This document shows positions 1-7,068 of a stretch of 64,000 nucleotides of DNA, piece by piece. The position numbers and the translations under genes were made by a program. Origin of the DNA: Propionispora sp. 2/2-37 (GTDB lineage Bacteria > Bacillota > Negativicutes > Propionisporales > Propionisporaceae); the NCBI RefSeq assembly GCF_001298735.1, contig NZ_CYSP01000002.1, positions 248,001 to 312,000 on the forward strand. Reading direction: 5' to 3'. Position 1 is the first letter of the stretch. Each line of letters opens with the position of its first letter. Under the pieces are notes generated by a model. That model worked only from the letters and a program-made list of their open reading frames with translations. It ran no database searches and was not told the origin of the DNA.

Positions 1-1387
1 TATCATATTCTTCCGGCATCTGGCTGATAAAATGATGCGCGTTAGCCGCCTTGGCAGCGGCAACTACTTCTTCCTCGCAAGCATCCAGCCGGCCGTACAG
101 AATATTTTCATAAACCGTACCGTTAAACAACACGGTTTCCTGCGGCACAATGCCAATTTGTTCCCGCAGGGAGTCCAGGGTTACTGTCTTAATATCGATG
201 CCGTCGATGCTAATGTAGCCGGAACCGGGATCATAAAACCGCGGAATCAGGTTGGCCACCGTGGTTTTGCCGGCACCGCTGGGGCCGACAATGGCCACCA
301 TCTGCCCCGGTTTAGCTTGCAGCGATACCTCCTGCAGGACCGGTTCACCGGTTTTATAAGAAAAATTGACCTGGTGAAACTCCACTTCGCCCTGAATCCG
401 CGGCATGGACACCGCATCCGGCATGTCTTTAATGTCCGGTTCGGTGTCCAGCACGGCAAAGATGCGCTGAGCGGCTGCCAGCGACCTTTGCACGCCGCCG
501 TATACCCGGCTGAGACGTTTAATCGGGTTGGACAGATTGACGGCGTAAATCAAAAAGGCAACTAATGATCCGGCTGTTAGATGGTCATTGATGACTTCCC
601 AGCCGCCATACCAGATAATCAGGGTAACAGCGACGGCGGCCAAAAATTCAATAATGGGTGTTAACAGTGCCATTAACTGCGCTGTTTTCATCTGGGCCCG
701 GAAGTTTTTATAATTTTGTTTATCAAAGCGGTCTATTTCATGTTCTTCACGTACAAAAGACTTAATCACCCTCGCGGCGGAAAGTGTCTCCTGCAGAATG
801 GAGGTGATATCCGCGGCCCGTTCCTGCATTACATGACTGGCTTTTCTCAGTTTTTTTCCGAATATATTAATAGTCTGCGCCACCAGCGGCACAGTGACAA
901 TGGTAAGCAATGCCAGTTTCCAGTGAATATAAAACATAGCTCCCAGTGAACCAATCAGCGTCATGCCTTCCGTAACGCCCTCAATGACATTATCCACTAA
1001 GGCATTTTGCAGGGCAGCCACATCATTGGTGATATAGCTCATCAGCGTACCCGTCTGCCGCTTTTCGTAATATGACAAAGGCAGACGCTGCATATGACGG
1101 TAGACAGCCCCCCGGATATCAATGATCACCTTCTGGCCGATATAAGCCATCAGGTAGGTTTGACCGTAAAAGAAAATTCCCCTTAAAACAAACACTACCA
1201 CAATCCCGCCGGCAATGATATTCAGCATGGTCATGTCTTTTTCAGCCAGCACTTTATCAATAACGTCCTGCATAATCCAGGGTATATACAAATTGGTGCC
1301 GGCAGCAAACATAATACAGAAAACGGCCAGGATCAGCCGGGGAATATAGGGACGGATGAAGTTGAGCAAGCGTATATAGGTATTCAT
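1..1387 (-). CDS. msbA: Lipid A export ABC transporter MsbA, 3' part missing (runs off left edge)
   Basis: Half-transporter with fused membrane and ATPase domains that flips lipid A-core across the inner membrane. About 462 codons are present from an ATG at 1387; the frame stays open to the window edge. Six membrane helices fill roughly residues 15-300, the linker motif SYYEKRQTG is present near residue 105, and the nucleotide-binding domain has Walker A GPSGAGKTT near 385 and a Q-loop (IGIVPQ). The signature, Walker B and H-loop lie beyond the window; about 115 residues are missing compared with a normal ~575-residue MsbA. The start overlaps the lpxB stop as ATGA, so the two are translationally coupled. 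Its place behind lpxB favours lipid A over multidrug substrates; that part is inference. Confidence 0.9.
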   Translation of the reverse strand, partial: MNTYIRLLNFIRPYIPRLILAVFCIMFAAGTNLYIPWIMQDVIDKVLAEKDMTMLNIIAGGIVVVFVLRGIFFYGQTYLMAYIGQKVIIDIRGAVYRHMQRLPLSYYEKRQTGTLMSYITNDVAALQNALVDNVIEGVTEGMTLIGSLGAMFYIHWKLALLTIVTVPLVAQTINIFGKKLRKASHVMQERAADITSILQETLSAARVIKSFVREEHEIDRFDKQNYKNFRAQMKTAQLMALLTPIIEFLAAVAVTLIIWYGGWEVINDHLTAGSLVAFLIYAVNLSNPIKRLSRVYGGVQRSLAAAQRIFAVLDTEPDIKDMPDAVSMPRIQGEVEFHQVNFSYKTGEPVLQEVSLQAKPGQMVAIVGPSGAGKTTVANLIPRFYDPGSGYISIDGIDIKTVTLDSLREQIGIVPQETVLFNGTVYENILYGRLDACEEEVVAAAKAANAHHFISQMPEEYD

Positions 1388-2535
1388 GAATGTCCTCCAG
1401 CATGGGTATGGGCAACCTGCAAAATGAGTTCGGCCGTTCTTTGCACGGCTCCGCTATCACCTAATTTTCTGCGCATATCCGTCAAATCCTGCAACATTCG
1501 CCCGCGAACACCGTCATCCTGCAAAATAGCCAAGGCCCGCTCGGCAGTCTTTGCCTCATTGGCATCTCCCTGCAGCAGTTCCGGCACAATCTCCCGGCCG
1601 GCAATAATGTTGGGCAGGCTGACATGGGGAATGCGGATTAAAAATTTCCCCAGAAAATAAGTGAGCGGTGACATTTTATAGACGACTACGGTAGGCAGTT
1701 GCATCAGCGCGGTTTCCAATATGGCCGTTCCAGACGCCGCAATTGCGATATCGGCAATATTCATCAAATCATAGGTATTTTTGTCGGTCAGGGTTACCTG
1801 AATGCCGGCATGGTTTATTTTATCCTGCAACATTTCCCGGGAAATTGTCGTAGCCACCGGCAGGAAAAATTGACAGCCGGGCAGCTCTTCGCTAATTTTT
1901 TCCCCGGCAGACAACATGATGTCGGTCAGTTGCTCCACTTCCTGCTTTCTGCTGCCGGGCATAAATAATACCAGCGGGCGCTGCGGGTCGGCTCCGAAAT
2001 GGCGATACGCTTCCTCCTTGCTTAGCGACGGTTTTACAATATCCAGCAAAGGATGACCGACAAAGGTCACTCTGGCTCCCGCCTGCCGGTAGACTTCCGC
2101 CTCAAAGGGAAAAATAGCAGCCACCTGCTCGGTAATTTCGCCAATATCTTTTGCCCGGCCCTTTCGCCAAATCCAGACCTGCGGACTAATATAGTAAACA
2201 ACCGGAATGCCCAGCTTTTTGGCTTCTTTCGCCAGACGCATGTTAAAATCCGGATAATCAATGACTACCAGTACATCCGGCTGTTCCGCCGCCAGCACAC
2301 CGGCAAGCATATTTTTTAGCCGGAATAAGCGGGGCAGGTTTTTCACCACTTCCACCAAGCCCATGACGCTGATGTCGGCAATATCATAAAGAATATCCAC
2401 ACCCTCGGCCCGCATGGCCTGTCCGCCCATTCCCAGCAGCCGGATATCCGGCTGCAGTTTTTTCAGAGCCCGGACCACACTGGCCCCATGCAGGTCACCG
2501 GATGCCTCGCCAACGGAAATCATGATTTTTTGCAT
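1384..2535 (-). CDS. lpxB: Lipid-A-disaccharide synthase
   Basis: GT19 glycosyltransferase that joins UDP-2,3-diacylglucosamine to lipid X, making tetra-acyl disaccharide 1-phosphate at the inner membrane. The 383-residue length is typical. Seen: N-terminal ISVGEASGDLHGA, which is the family hallmark, then DYPDFN near residue 93, YYISPQVWIWRKGR near 140, and the C-terminal donor-site segment IAASGTAILE near 265. The start has GGAGGA upstream. It follows lpxI after 283 bases holding the lpxI terminator and a structured element, so it probably has its own promoter; a TATACT box lies about 35 bases upstream of the start but a -35 is not clear. It overlaps msbA by four bases. Confidence 0.97.
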   Translation of the reverse strand: MQKIMISVGEASGDLHGASVVRALKKLQPDIRLLGMGGQAMRAEGVDILYDIADISVMGLVEVVKNLPRLFRLKNMLAGVLAAEQPDVLVVIDYPDFNMRLAKEAKKLGIPVVYYISPQVWIWRKGRAKDIGEITEQVAAIFPFEAEVYRQAGARVTFVGHPLLDIVKPSLSKEEAYRHFGADPQRPLVLFMPGSRKQEVEQLTDIMLSAGEKISEELPGCQFFLPVATTISREMLQDKINHAGIQVTLTDKNTYDLMNIADIAIAASGTAILETALMQLPTVVVYKMSPLTYFLGKFLIRIPHVSLPNIIAGREIVPELLQGDANEAKTAERALAILQDDGVRGRMLQDLTDMRRKLGDSGAVQRTAELILQVAHTHAGGHS

Positions 2536-2649
2536 AAACAGTGTCCTCCGTAGTGTGCAAATACATGATTAGTATAATTCATTGATATAATAATAAACCT
2601 AAAAGATAAATGTAGACTTAATTCAGCTGGACTTTGATCCCGTCTGAAG
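2536..2649 (-). promoter_or_regulatory. lpxB upstream region with possible -10 box
   Basis: AT-rich stretch between the structured element (2650-2745) and lpxB. Read on the minus strand it holds a TATACT hexamer about 35 bases before the lpxB ATG and a GGAGGA ribosome site. No convincing -35 hexamer is visible at 16-18 bases, so the promoter is only suggested by the presence of the lpxI terminator further upstream. Confidence 0.3.
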
Positions 2650-2745
2650 TTTAGCCGCTCCTATCCCGGGACTTATCCTCTTACAGAGGTATAACTTCCA
2701 CTTGTAGAAGCCGGGAGTCTTAAAGCGGGTAAATCACCGGCTAAA
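2650..2745. other. Multibranched inverted-repeat element (possible structured RNA or mobile remnant)
   Basis: Ninety-six bases fold as nested perfect stems: outer TTTAGCCG (2650-2657) with CGGCTAAA (2738-2745); inner TCCCGG (2664-2669) with CCGGGA (2711-2716); and inside that two hairpins, CCTCT/AGAGG (2677-2681, 2685-2689) and CTTCCA/TAGAAG (2695-2700, 2705-2710, one wobble on either strand). The strand is not determined. It sits between the lpxI terminator and lpxB. I do not recognise it as a known riboswitch class; IS200/IS605-type end or an orphan RNA are alternatives. Confidence 0.5.
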
Positions 2746-2766
2746 AAAGTTGCCTGCCCATACGAC

Positions 2767-2788
2767 AAAAAGGCGCTTACGCGCCTTT
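2767..2788 (-). terminator. Intrinsic terminator after lpxI
   Basis: On the minus strand AAAGGCGC, loop GTAA, GCGCCTTT and a run of five T. It lies 31 bases past the lpxI stop and closes the lpxC-fabZ-lpxA-lpxI transcript, separating it from lpxB-msbA. Confidence 0.85.
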
Positions 2789-2818
2789 GGGCTGCCTGCG
2801 GCACCCGTTTTACCAGAA

Positions 2819-3622
2819 TTATATGGCTACAATAACCAAATTATGGCTGTTGGCCAAATCCAGCACGGCATCTCGCTCAACCAGAAGGGTTTTACCGGCT
2901 TCAATCGCCAATGCCGTTGCACCGGCCTCAATCATGGAACGGATGGTGGCTAAGCCGACGCCGGGCACATCAAAGCGCATATCCTGCCGCGGCTTGGCGG
3001 TTTTAACCACCGTAACGCCGCCGCGGCCCAACTGACCGCCGCGTTTAATACAGGCATCGGTGCCTTCAATGGCTTCAACCGCCATAACGGCACGGTTCTT
3101 GACAACCACCGTCTGTCCGATATCCAGCCCGCCGATATGTTTGGCCATAGTAAAACCGAAATCCATATCGGCCTTTTCCTGCTCCGACGGCTGACGTTTC
3201 GTCAACACGCCGGGAGCCGGCATCAGCATTCTGATCAGTGCGGTCTGATCCAAAACCCCGATTCCCTCGGCCGCCAGTTCCCTGACAAAAGCCAGCATTA
3301 AGGTATCATCCTGGTGGTTCTCCAATCCGGCCAGCAGTTTTTGCATGCGGGCATCCGGACGCTGTGTCCCGTCAAAAACAAGTTCTTTGGTAACTTTGCC
3401 GATCATAGTGGCTTCCGTAACCCCTTCGTTTTTCAGGGTGGTAATGATCCGGTCCAGTTCGCCGACGTTAATGGGATGCGTAGCAGTCGCCGCCGTGGAA
3501 AGTTCCGCATCAACCTCCGGCAGCAAGGCTATAGCAATCACGGCAAAGCCCATGCCGCGAGCGGCACGGGCAAATTCTACCGGCAATTTCCCTAGACCAG
3601 CCAATAAACCAATTTTTTTCAT
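2819..3622 (-). CDS. lpxI: UDP-2,3-diacylglucosamine pyrophosphatase LpxI
   Basis: Metal-dependent hydrolase (formerly DUF1009) that cleaves UDP-2,3-diacylglucosamine to lipid X and UMP, the step done by the unrelated LpxH in enterobacteria. The 267-residue protein begins KKIGLLAGLGKLPV, the usual N-terminus, and has the C-terminal domain with RGGQLGRGGVTVVKTAKP and the family's DxRFDVPGVG near residue 215. No signal peptide or membrane span is seen, so it is probably cytosolic or membrane-peripheral. It follows lpxA by 14 bases and ends at a clear terminator. Presence of LpxI in place of LpxH is usual in Negativicutes. Confidence 0.95.
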   Translation of the reverse strand: MKKIGLLAGLGKLPVEFARAARGMGFAVIAIALLPEVDAELSTAATATHPINVGELDRIITTLKNEGVTEATMIGKVTKELVFDGTQRPDARMQKLLAGLENHQDDTLMLAFVRELAAEGIGVLDQTALIRMLMPAPGVLTKRQPSEQEKADMDFGFTMAKHIGGLDIGQTVVVKNRAVMAVEAIEGTDACIKRGGQLGRGGVTVVKTAKPRQDMRFDVPGVGLATIRSMIEAGATALAIEAGKTLLVERDAVLDLANSHNLVIVAI

Positions 3623-3636
3623 CAGCCATACCCTCT

Positions 3637-4458
3637 CTATTCCGCTGTGTCCTTGCGTCCGCGGCAGATGCCCCGTTCAGCGTTACGCAAAAAACGCATA
3701 AAATGTTCGATTTCCTCACAGGATTCCAGTTCCTGCTCCATCACGGCAATAGCCTGATCCAGGCTCAAGCCCGAACGGTACAGCAATTTATAGGCTTTCT
3801 TTAAGTTGCGGCGCGCCAGCAAACCAATTCCGGCACGCGACATGCCCACATTATTCAGGCCGGATACCTTAGCCGGATGACCGTCGACAGTTACATACGG
3901 CGGTACGTCCTGCACCACTTTGGAGGCACCTCCGATCATGGCGTTGCGGCCGATTTTCACAAACTGGTGCACTCCCGACAAGCCGCCGATAACAGCCCGG
4001 TCCTCCACCGTCACATGTCCGGCCAGCGTGGCGGCATTGGACATAATCACATTATTGCCCACAACACAGTTATGCGCCACATGAGTGTAGGCCATTAACA
4101 GACAATTGGACCCCACCCGCGTCTCCTCGTTTTCACCGGTAGCCCGGTTTACGGTGGCAAATTCACGGATTTTGGTATTATCGCCAATAAACACATAGCT
4201 TTTTTCACCGGCAAATTTTAAATCCTGCGGTTCGGTACCAATGGAGGCGCTGTGAAAAATCACGCAGTTCTTGCCAATACTTGTCCAGCCGTCAATTACC
4301 GCATGAGCCCCAATGACCGTACCGTCACCGATCAATACGTTTTCACCGATCACGGCATACGGCCCGATTTCCACATCTTTGCCTAAACGGGCTCCGGGAT
4401 GAATGACTGCGGTTTCATGTATTTTACGTAATGAAATTACGACAGATTCAGGTTTCAT
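3637..4458 (-). CDS. lpxA: Acyl-ACP--UDP-N-acetylglucosamine O-acyltransferase
   Basis: Left-handed beta-helix enzyme that starts lipid A synthesis by moving a 3-hydroxyacyl chain from ACP to UDP-GlcNAc. Hexapeptide repeats fill residues 10-190, with the catalytic histidine segment AYTHVAHNCVVGN near 125 and GGLSGVHQFVKIG near 160; a helical C-terminal domain follows. The 273-residue length includes about ten extra N-terminal residues compared with the E. coli enzyme. AAAGGAG lies ten bases before the ATG. Between it and fabZ there are 231 bases, so it may have a promoter of its own as well as read-through from lpxC. Confidence 0.97.
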   Translation of the reverse strand: MKPESVVISLRKIHETAVIHPGARLGKDVEIGPYAVIGENVLIGDGTVIGAHAVIDGWTSIGKNCVIFHSASIGTEPQDLKFAGEKSYVFIGDNTKIREFATVNRATGENEETRVGSNCLLMAYTHVAHNCVVGNNVIMSNAATLAGHVTVEDRAVIGGLSGVHQFVKIGRNAMIGGASKVVQDVPPYVTVDGHPAKVSGLNNVGMSRAGIGLLARRNLKKAYKLLYRSGLSLDQAIAVMEQELESCEEIEHFMRFLRNAERGICRGRKDTAE

Positions 4459-4483
4459 CCTATATCAACTCCTTTAAAAATGA

Positions 4484-4497
4484 GTACAATGTTGTAC
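4484..4497. promoter_or_regulatory. Palindrome upstream of lpxA
   Basis: GTACAA-TG-TTGTAC, six-base arms around two bases, 26 bases upstream of the lpxA ATG, followed by another GTAC at 4505. The position suits an operator or a leader hairpin. It does not match the FapR or FabT consensus sites I know. Function unassigned. Confidence 0.3.
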
Positions 4498-4689
4498 ATC
4501 GTCTGTACTGACCACTCTATACCTATAATCCGACTATGCAGTCACAGTATGGCAGTCCGTTTTAGAGCAAAAACAGTCTTTATTCAGATATTTTATCACT
4601 TATGACGATTTTTCAAACAACTTTCACCATTTTACTCATTAATACATCATGATCCATAAACAATCCGTAACAATCCGTTTGATTATACA

Positions 4690-5118
4690 TTACCGGCTCG
4701 ACAGCGCAAATAAAAACTCGCCTTCCGCTACCAGTTGATTGTCCACGAACGCTTCTGCCCATAATTTGCCCATGCTGCTGCGTACTTTCAACAATTCGGC
4801 CACCATTTGCAGCTGGTCACCGGGAACAACCGGTTTCCGGAATTTAACCCGGTCCATGCCGGCAAACAGCGCAAGCTGCCCCCGGCGGTCATCCGGGCAC
4901 AGCAGGGCCACACCGCCGACCTGCGCCATCGCCTCCAGAATAAGCACACCGGGCATTACCGGTTTACCGGGAAAATGCCCCTGAAAGAAGTTCTCGTTAA
5001 AGGTTACGTTTTTAATGCCTACAGCACGCTTCATAGGCTCCAATTCAGTGATACGGTCCACCAGCAGAAACGGATAGCGGTGAGGCAGTATTTTTTGAAT
5101 ATCGGTCGAAGATAACAT
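4690..5118 (-). CDS. fabZ: 3-hydroxyacyl-ACP dehydratase FabZ
   Basis: Hot-dog-fold dehydratase of type II fatty acid synthesis. It competes with LpxA/LpxC for 3-hydroxyacyl-ACP, which is why it is co-located with them. The protein has the catalytic [12 protein letters not shown] with the histidine near residue 50 and the glutamate in [11 protein letters not shown] near 63, and the N-terminal [12 protein letters not shown] chose the ATG at 5118 (142 residues, family-standard) because AGGAG lies 11 bases upstream and the family starts about here; an in-frame ATG at 5163 would add 15 residues without similarity. It is separated from lpxC by an inverted-repeat element. Confidence 0.96.
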   Translation of the reverse strand: MLSSTDIQKILPHRYPFLLVDRITELEPMKRAVGIKNVTFNENFFQGHFPGKPVMPGVLILEAMAQVGGVALLCPDDRRGQLALFAGMDRVKFRKPVVPGDQLQMVAELLKVRSSMGKLWAEAFVDNQLVAEGEFLFALSSR

Positions 5119-5190
5119 TTGTATAATCACTCCTAAACTAGAGTCTGGTAAGTAGTCCATCAATCCTGATCCTTTGGATACCAGCGGGTT

Positions 5191-5267
5191 ATTTTCCGTA
5201 TAGCTTCGTTGTCGTCAGCCGGCATACGTCCGGTATGACTCCCTCTCCGCCTTGCTATACGGAAAAT
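5191..5267. repeat. Palindromic intergenic element between lpxC and fabZ
   Basis: Two perfect 14-base arms, ATTTTCCGTATAGC (5191-5204) and its complement (5254-5267), enclose 49 bases that contain a second, smaller imperfect hairpin (GTCA...TGAC with CCGG arms, about 5212-5238). On the minus strand there is no T-run after the stem, so it is not a classic intrinsic terminator. It looks like a dispersed palindromic repeat or an RNA processing site inside the lpx transcript. No second copy was seen in this window. Confidence 0.6.
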
Positions 5268-5283
5268 TCCCGCGCCACTATCC

Positions 5284-6126
5284 TCACAGTTTTAGAGTTG
5301 ACGGCCTACTAGCCTCCAGTATTTTCTTGGCTAACGCCGTATTTAGAGCATGGCCTGATTTCACAGCAATTACGTGTCCACGCACAATCCCGGCCAGGGA
5401 CAGGTCGCCAATGACGTCCAGTATTTTATGCCGGACCAGTTCGTCGGAAAACCGCAGCGGATTGAGTGGTTTCCCGTTCTCATACACCAGGGCATTATCC
5501 ATGCTGCCCCCCAGCGCCAGCCCTTGCTCCTGCAAAGATTTGATCTCATGCATAAAACCAATGGTCCGGGCCGGGGCAATTTCCCGGATAAAGGTATCCG
5601 GATTAATTTCGTAATCCCCGAATTGCACCCCCAGCTCCGGATGGGGATTTACGGAAGTAAAGCTGATACGCAGACCGTCATAAGGCAACAGGGCAATGAA
5701 TTTATCCTCCACCCGTATACTATATTCCCTGTCTACCGCAATAACCCTGCGTGGCGCCGCCAGTTCAAGCCTGCCCGCCTGCTGCAGCAGGTTGACAAAC
5801 GTAAGTGAACTGCCGTCACCTACCGGCGGTTCAGCGGCATCCAGCTCCACCAGGCAGTTATCCACTTCCAGCGCCGAAAAAGCAGCCAGCAGATGTTCCA
5901 CGGTAAAGACCCTGGCTGCACCGCCTTCCAGCGTGGTTGCCCGCTGGGCATTGGTGACATACGACGCGCTGGCTTTCACTCCGGGTCTGTCCGGCAAGTC
6001 GGTCCGGACAAAAACAATGCCGGTCTCAGCCGTTGCCGGGTTCAGCGTCATGGTTACATTCTGCCCCGAGTGCAGGCCGATACCGGTATATGATATTTTC
6101 TGGGCAATTGTAGTTTGGTTGTGCAT
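5284..6126 (-). CDS. lpxC: UDP-3-O-acyl-N-acetylglucosamine deacetylase
   Basis: Zinc amidase catalysing the committed step of lipid A synthesis. Zinc ligands are visible as EHLLAAFSALEVDN (His near residue 78) and RHKILDVIGDLSLAG (His and Asp near 233-237); PARTIGFM near 188 and the C-terminal HALNTALAKKIL are also typical. The 280-residue length is normal; it is the single-domain form, not the LpxC-FabZ fusion found in Bacteroidetes, although fabZ follows. The ATG has AGAAAGG ten bases upstream and a promoter about 40-65 bases upstream. It leads the lpxC-fabZ-lpxA-lpxI unit. Confidence 0.97.
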   Translation of the reverse strand: MHNQTTIAQKISYTGIGLHSGQNVTMTLNPATAETGIVFVRTDLPDRPGVKASASYVTNAQRATTLEGGAARVFTVEHLLAAFSALEVDNCLVELDAAEPPVGDGSSLTFVNLLQQAGRLELAAPRRVIAVDREYSIRVEDKFIALLPYDGLRISFTSVNPHPELGVQFGDYEINPDTFIREIAPARTIGFMHEIKSLQEQGLALGGSMDNALVYENGKPLNPLRFSDELVRHKILDVIGDLSLAGIVRGHVIAVKSGHALNTALAKKILEASRPSTLKL

Positions 6127-6163
6127 AACAGTTAGACCTTTCTGACATAATTAACCTTTACTT

Positions 6164-6192
6164 ATTCTACAGAAATTTACTGTTTCCCGCAA
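6164..6192 (-). promoter_or_regulatory. Promoter of the lpxC unit
   Basis: Minus-strand -35 TTGCGG (6187-6192) and -10 TAGAAT (6164-6169) with a 17-base spacer, placing the start of transcription near 6157 and giving a 30-base leader. It lies between the upstream ABC terminator and lpxC. Confidence 0.6.
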
Positions 6193-6231
6193 GAGATAGC
6201 GAAATATTTTTTACTCCGGCGGAAATTTGCC

Positions 6232-6275
6232 CGCAAAAATAGGACATAGCGGCTGCATAGCCTGCCGCTATGTCC
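6232..6275 (-). terminator. Intrinsic terminator after the ABC ATPase gene
   Basis: Perfect 12-base stem GGACATAGCGGC / GCCGCTATGTCC (6264-6275 and 6242-6253), then a T-rich tail on the minus strand. It begins seven bases after the ATPase stop and separates that operon from lpxC. Confidence 0.85.
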
Positions 6276-6282
6276 TCAGGCT

Positions 6283-7056
6283 TTAGGCAATCCGTTTTCC
6301 TGCCAGCGTTAACGCATTGGTGTTCATCTGGTACTGAATCAACTCCTTATACTTTTCGCCGATATCGGAAACCGGATGAACAAACACTTCGGATGGGATT
6401 CCCTCTTCCTTGATGCGGCCTTGATCCATCAGCACAATGCGGTCGGCTACATGCAGGGCAAAGGGAATTTCGTGGGTTACGACCAGCATGGCACTGGCAC
6501 GGTATTTAGCCAGTTCTTCCATAACCACCAGCACTTCGCGTACCAGTATGGGATCGAGCGAGGCCGTCGGTTCATCCCACAGCATCAAGTCCGGCTCAAA
6601 AGCCAGGGCTCTGGCAATGCCCACGCGCTGCTGCTGACCACCCGACATTTCCCCCGATTTATGCCCGGCATGGCTCTCCATGCCTACTTTGCGCAGCGCT
6701 TCCTTCGCTTTTTCCTCCGCCGCATCCCGCGGCATGCCGCCCATAACCAGCCCCAGCATGACATTTTCCAGTGCTGTCAGGCGGCCGATCAGGTTAAATT
6801 GTTGAAATACAAAACCAATCCGCTTGCGAATCCGGCGCAGCTCATCATCATTCATGGCAACAATATCCCGGCCGGCAAACAGGATGCTGCCGCCGTCCGG
6901 TTCAATCAAACGGTTGACGGCGCGGATGGTGGTCGATTTACCGCAGCCCGACGGCCCCATCAGCACAACGGTTTCTCCGGCAGCCACTTTTATGCTGACA
7001 TCTTCCACCGCCGTTACCTTGCCAAACCGTTTACAAAGATGGCTGATTTCCAACAT
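6283..7056 (-). CDS. ABC transporter ATP-binding protein paired with a large-periplasmic-domain permease
   Basis: 257-residue stand-alone ATPase. Walker A GPSGCGKSTT near residue 34, Q-loop FVFQQFNLIGRLT near 83, signature SGGQQQRVGIARAL near 138, Walker B LMLWDEPTASLDP near 160, and H-loop VVTHEI near 194 are all intact. By sequence it is closest to the polar-amino-acid (GlnQ/HisP) and MacB/LolD groups, which share this signature. A C-terminal extension of about 25 residues (IQYQMNTNALTLAGKRIA) is not part of the core fold. It lies 12 bases downstream of the 790-residue permease and ends at a terminator, so the pair forms a two-gene operon inside the lipid A block. Substrate unknown; no solute-binding protein is present. 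Confidence 0.85.
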   Translation of the reverse strand: MLEISHLCKRFGKVTAVEDVSIKVAAGETVVLMGPSGCGKSTTIRAVNRLIEPDGGSILFAGRDIVAMNDDELRRIRKRIGFVFQQFNLIGRLTALENVMLGLVMGGMPRDAAEEKAKEALRKVGMESHAGHKSGEMSGGQQQRVGIARALAFEPDLMLWDEPTASLDPILVREVLVVMEELAKYRASAMLVVTHEIPFALHVADRIVLMDQGRIKEEGIPSEVFVHPVSDIGEKYKELIQYQMNTNALTLAGKRIA

Positions 7057-7068
7057 GCCTGTTCCTCC

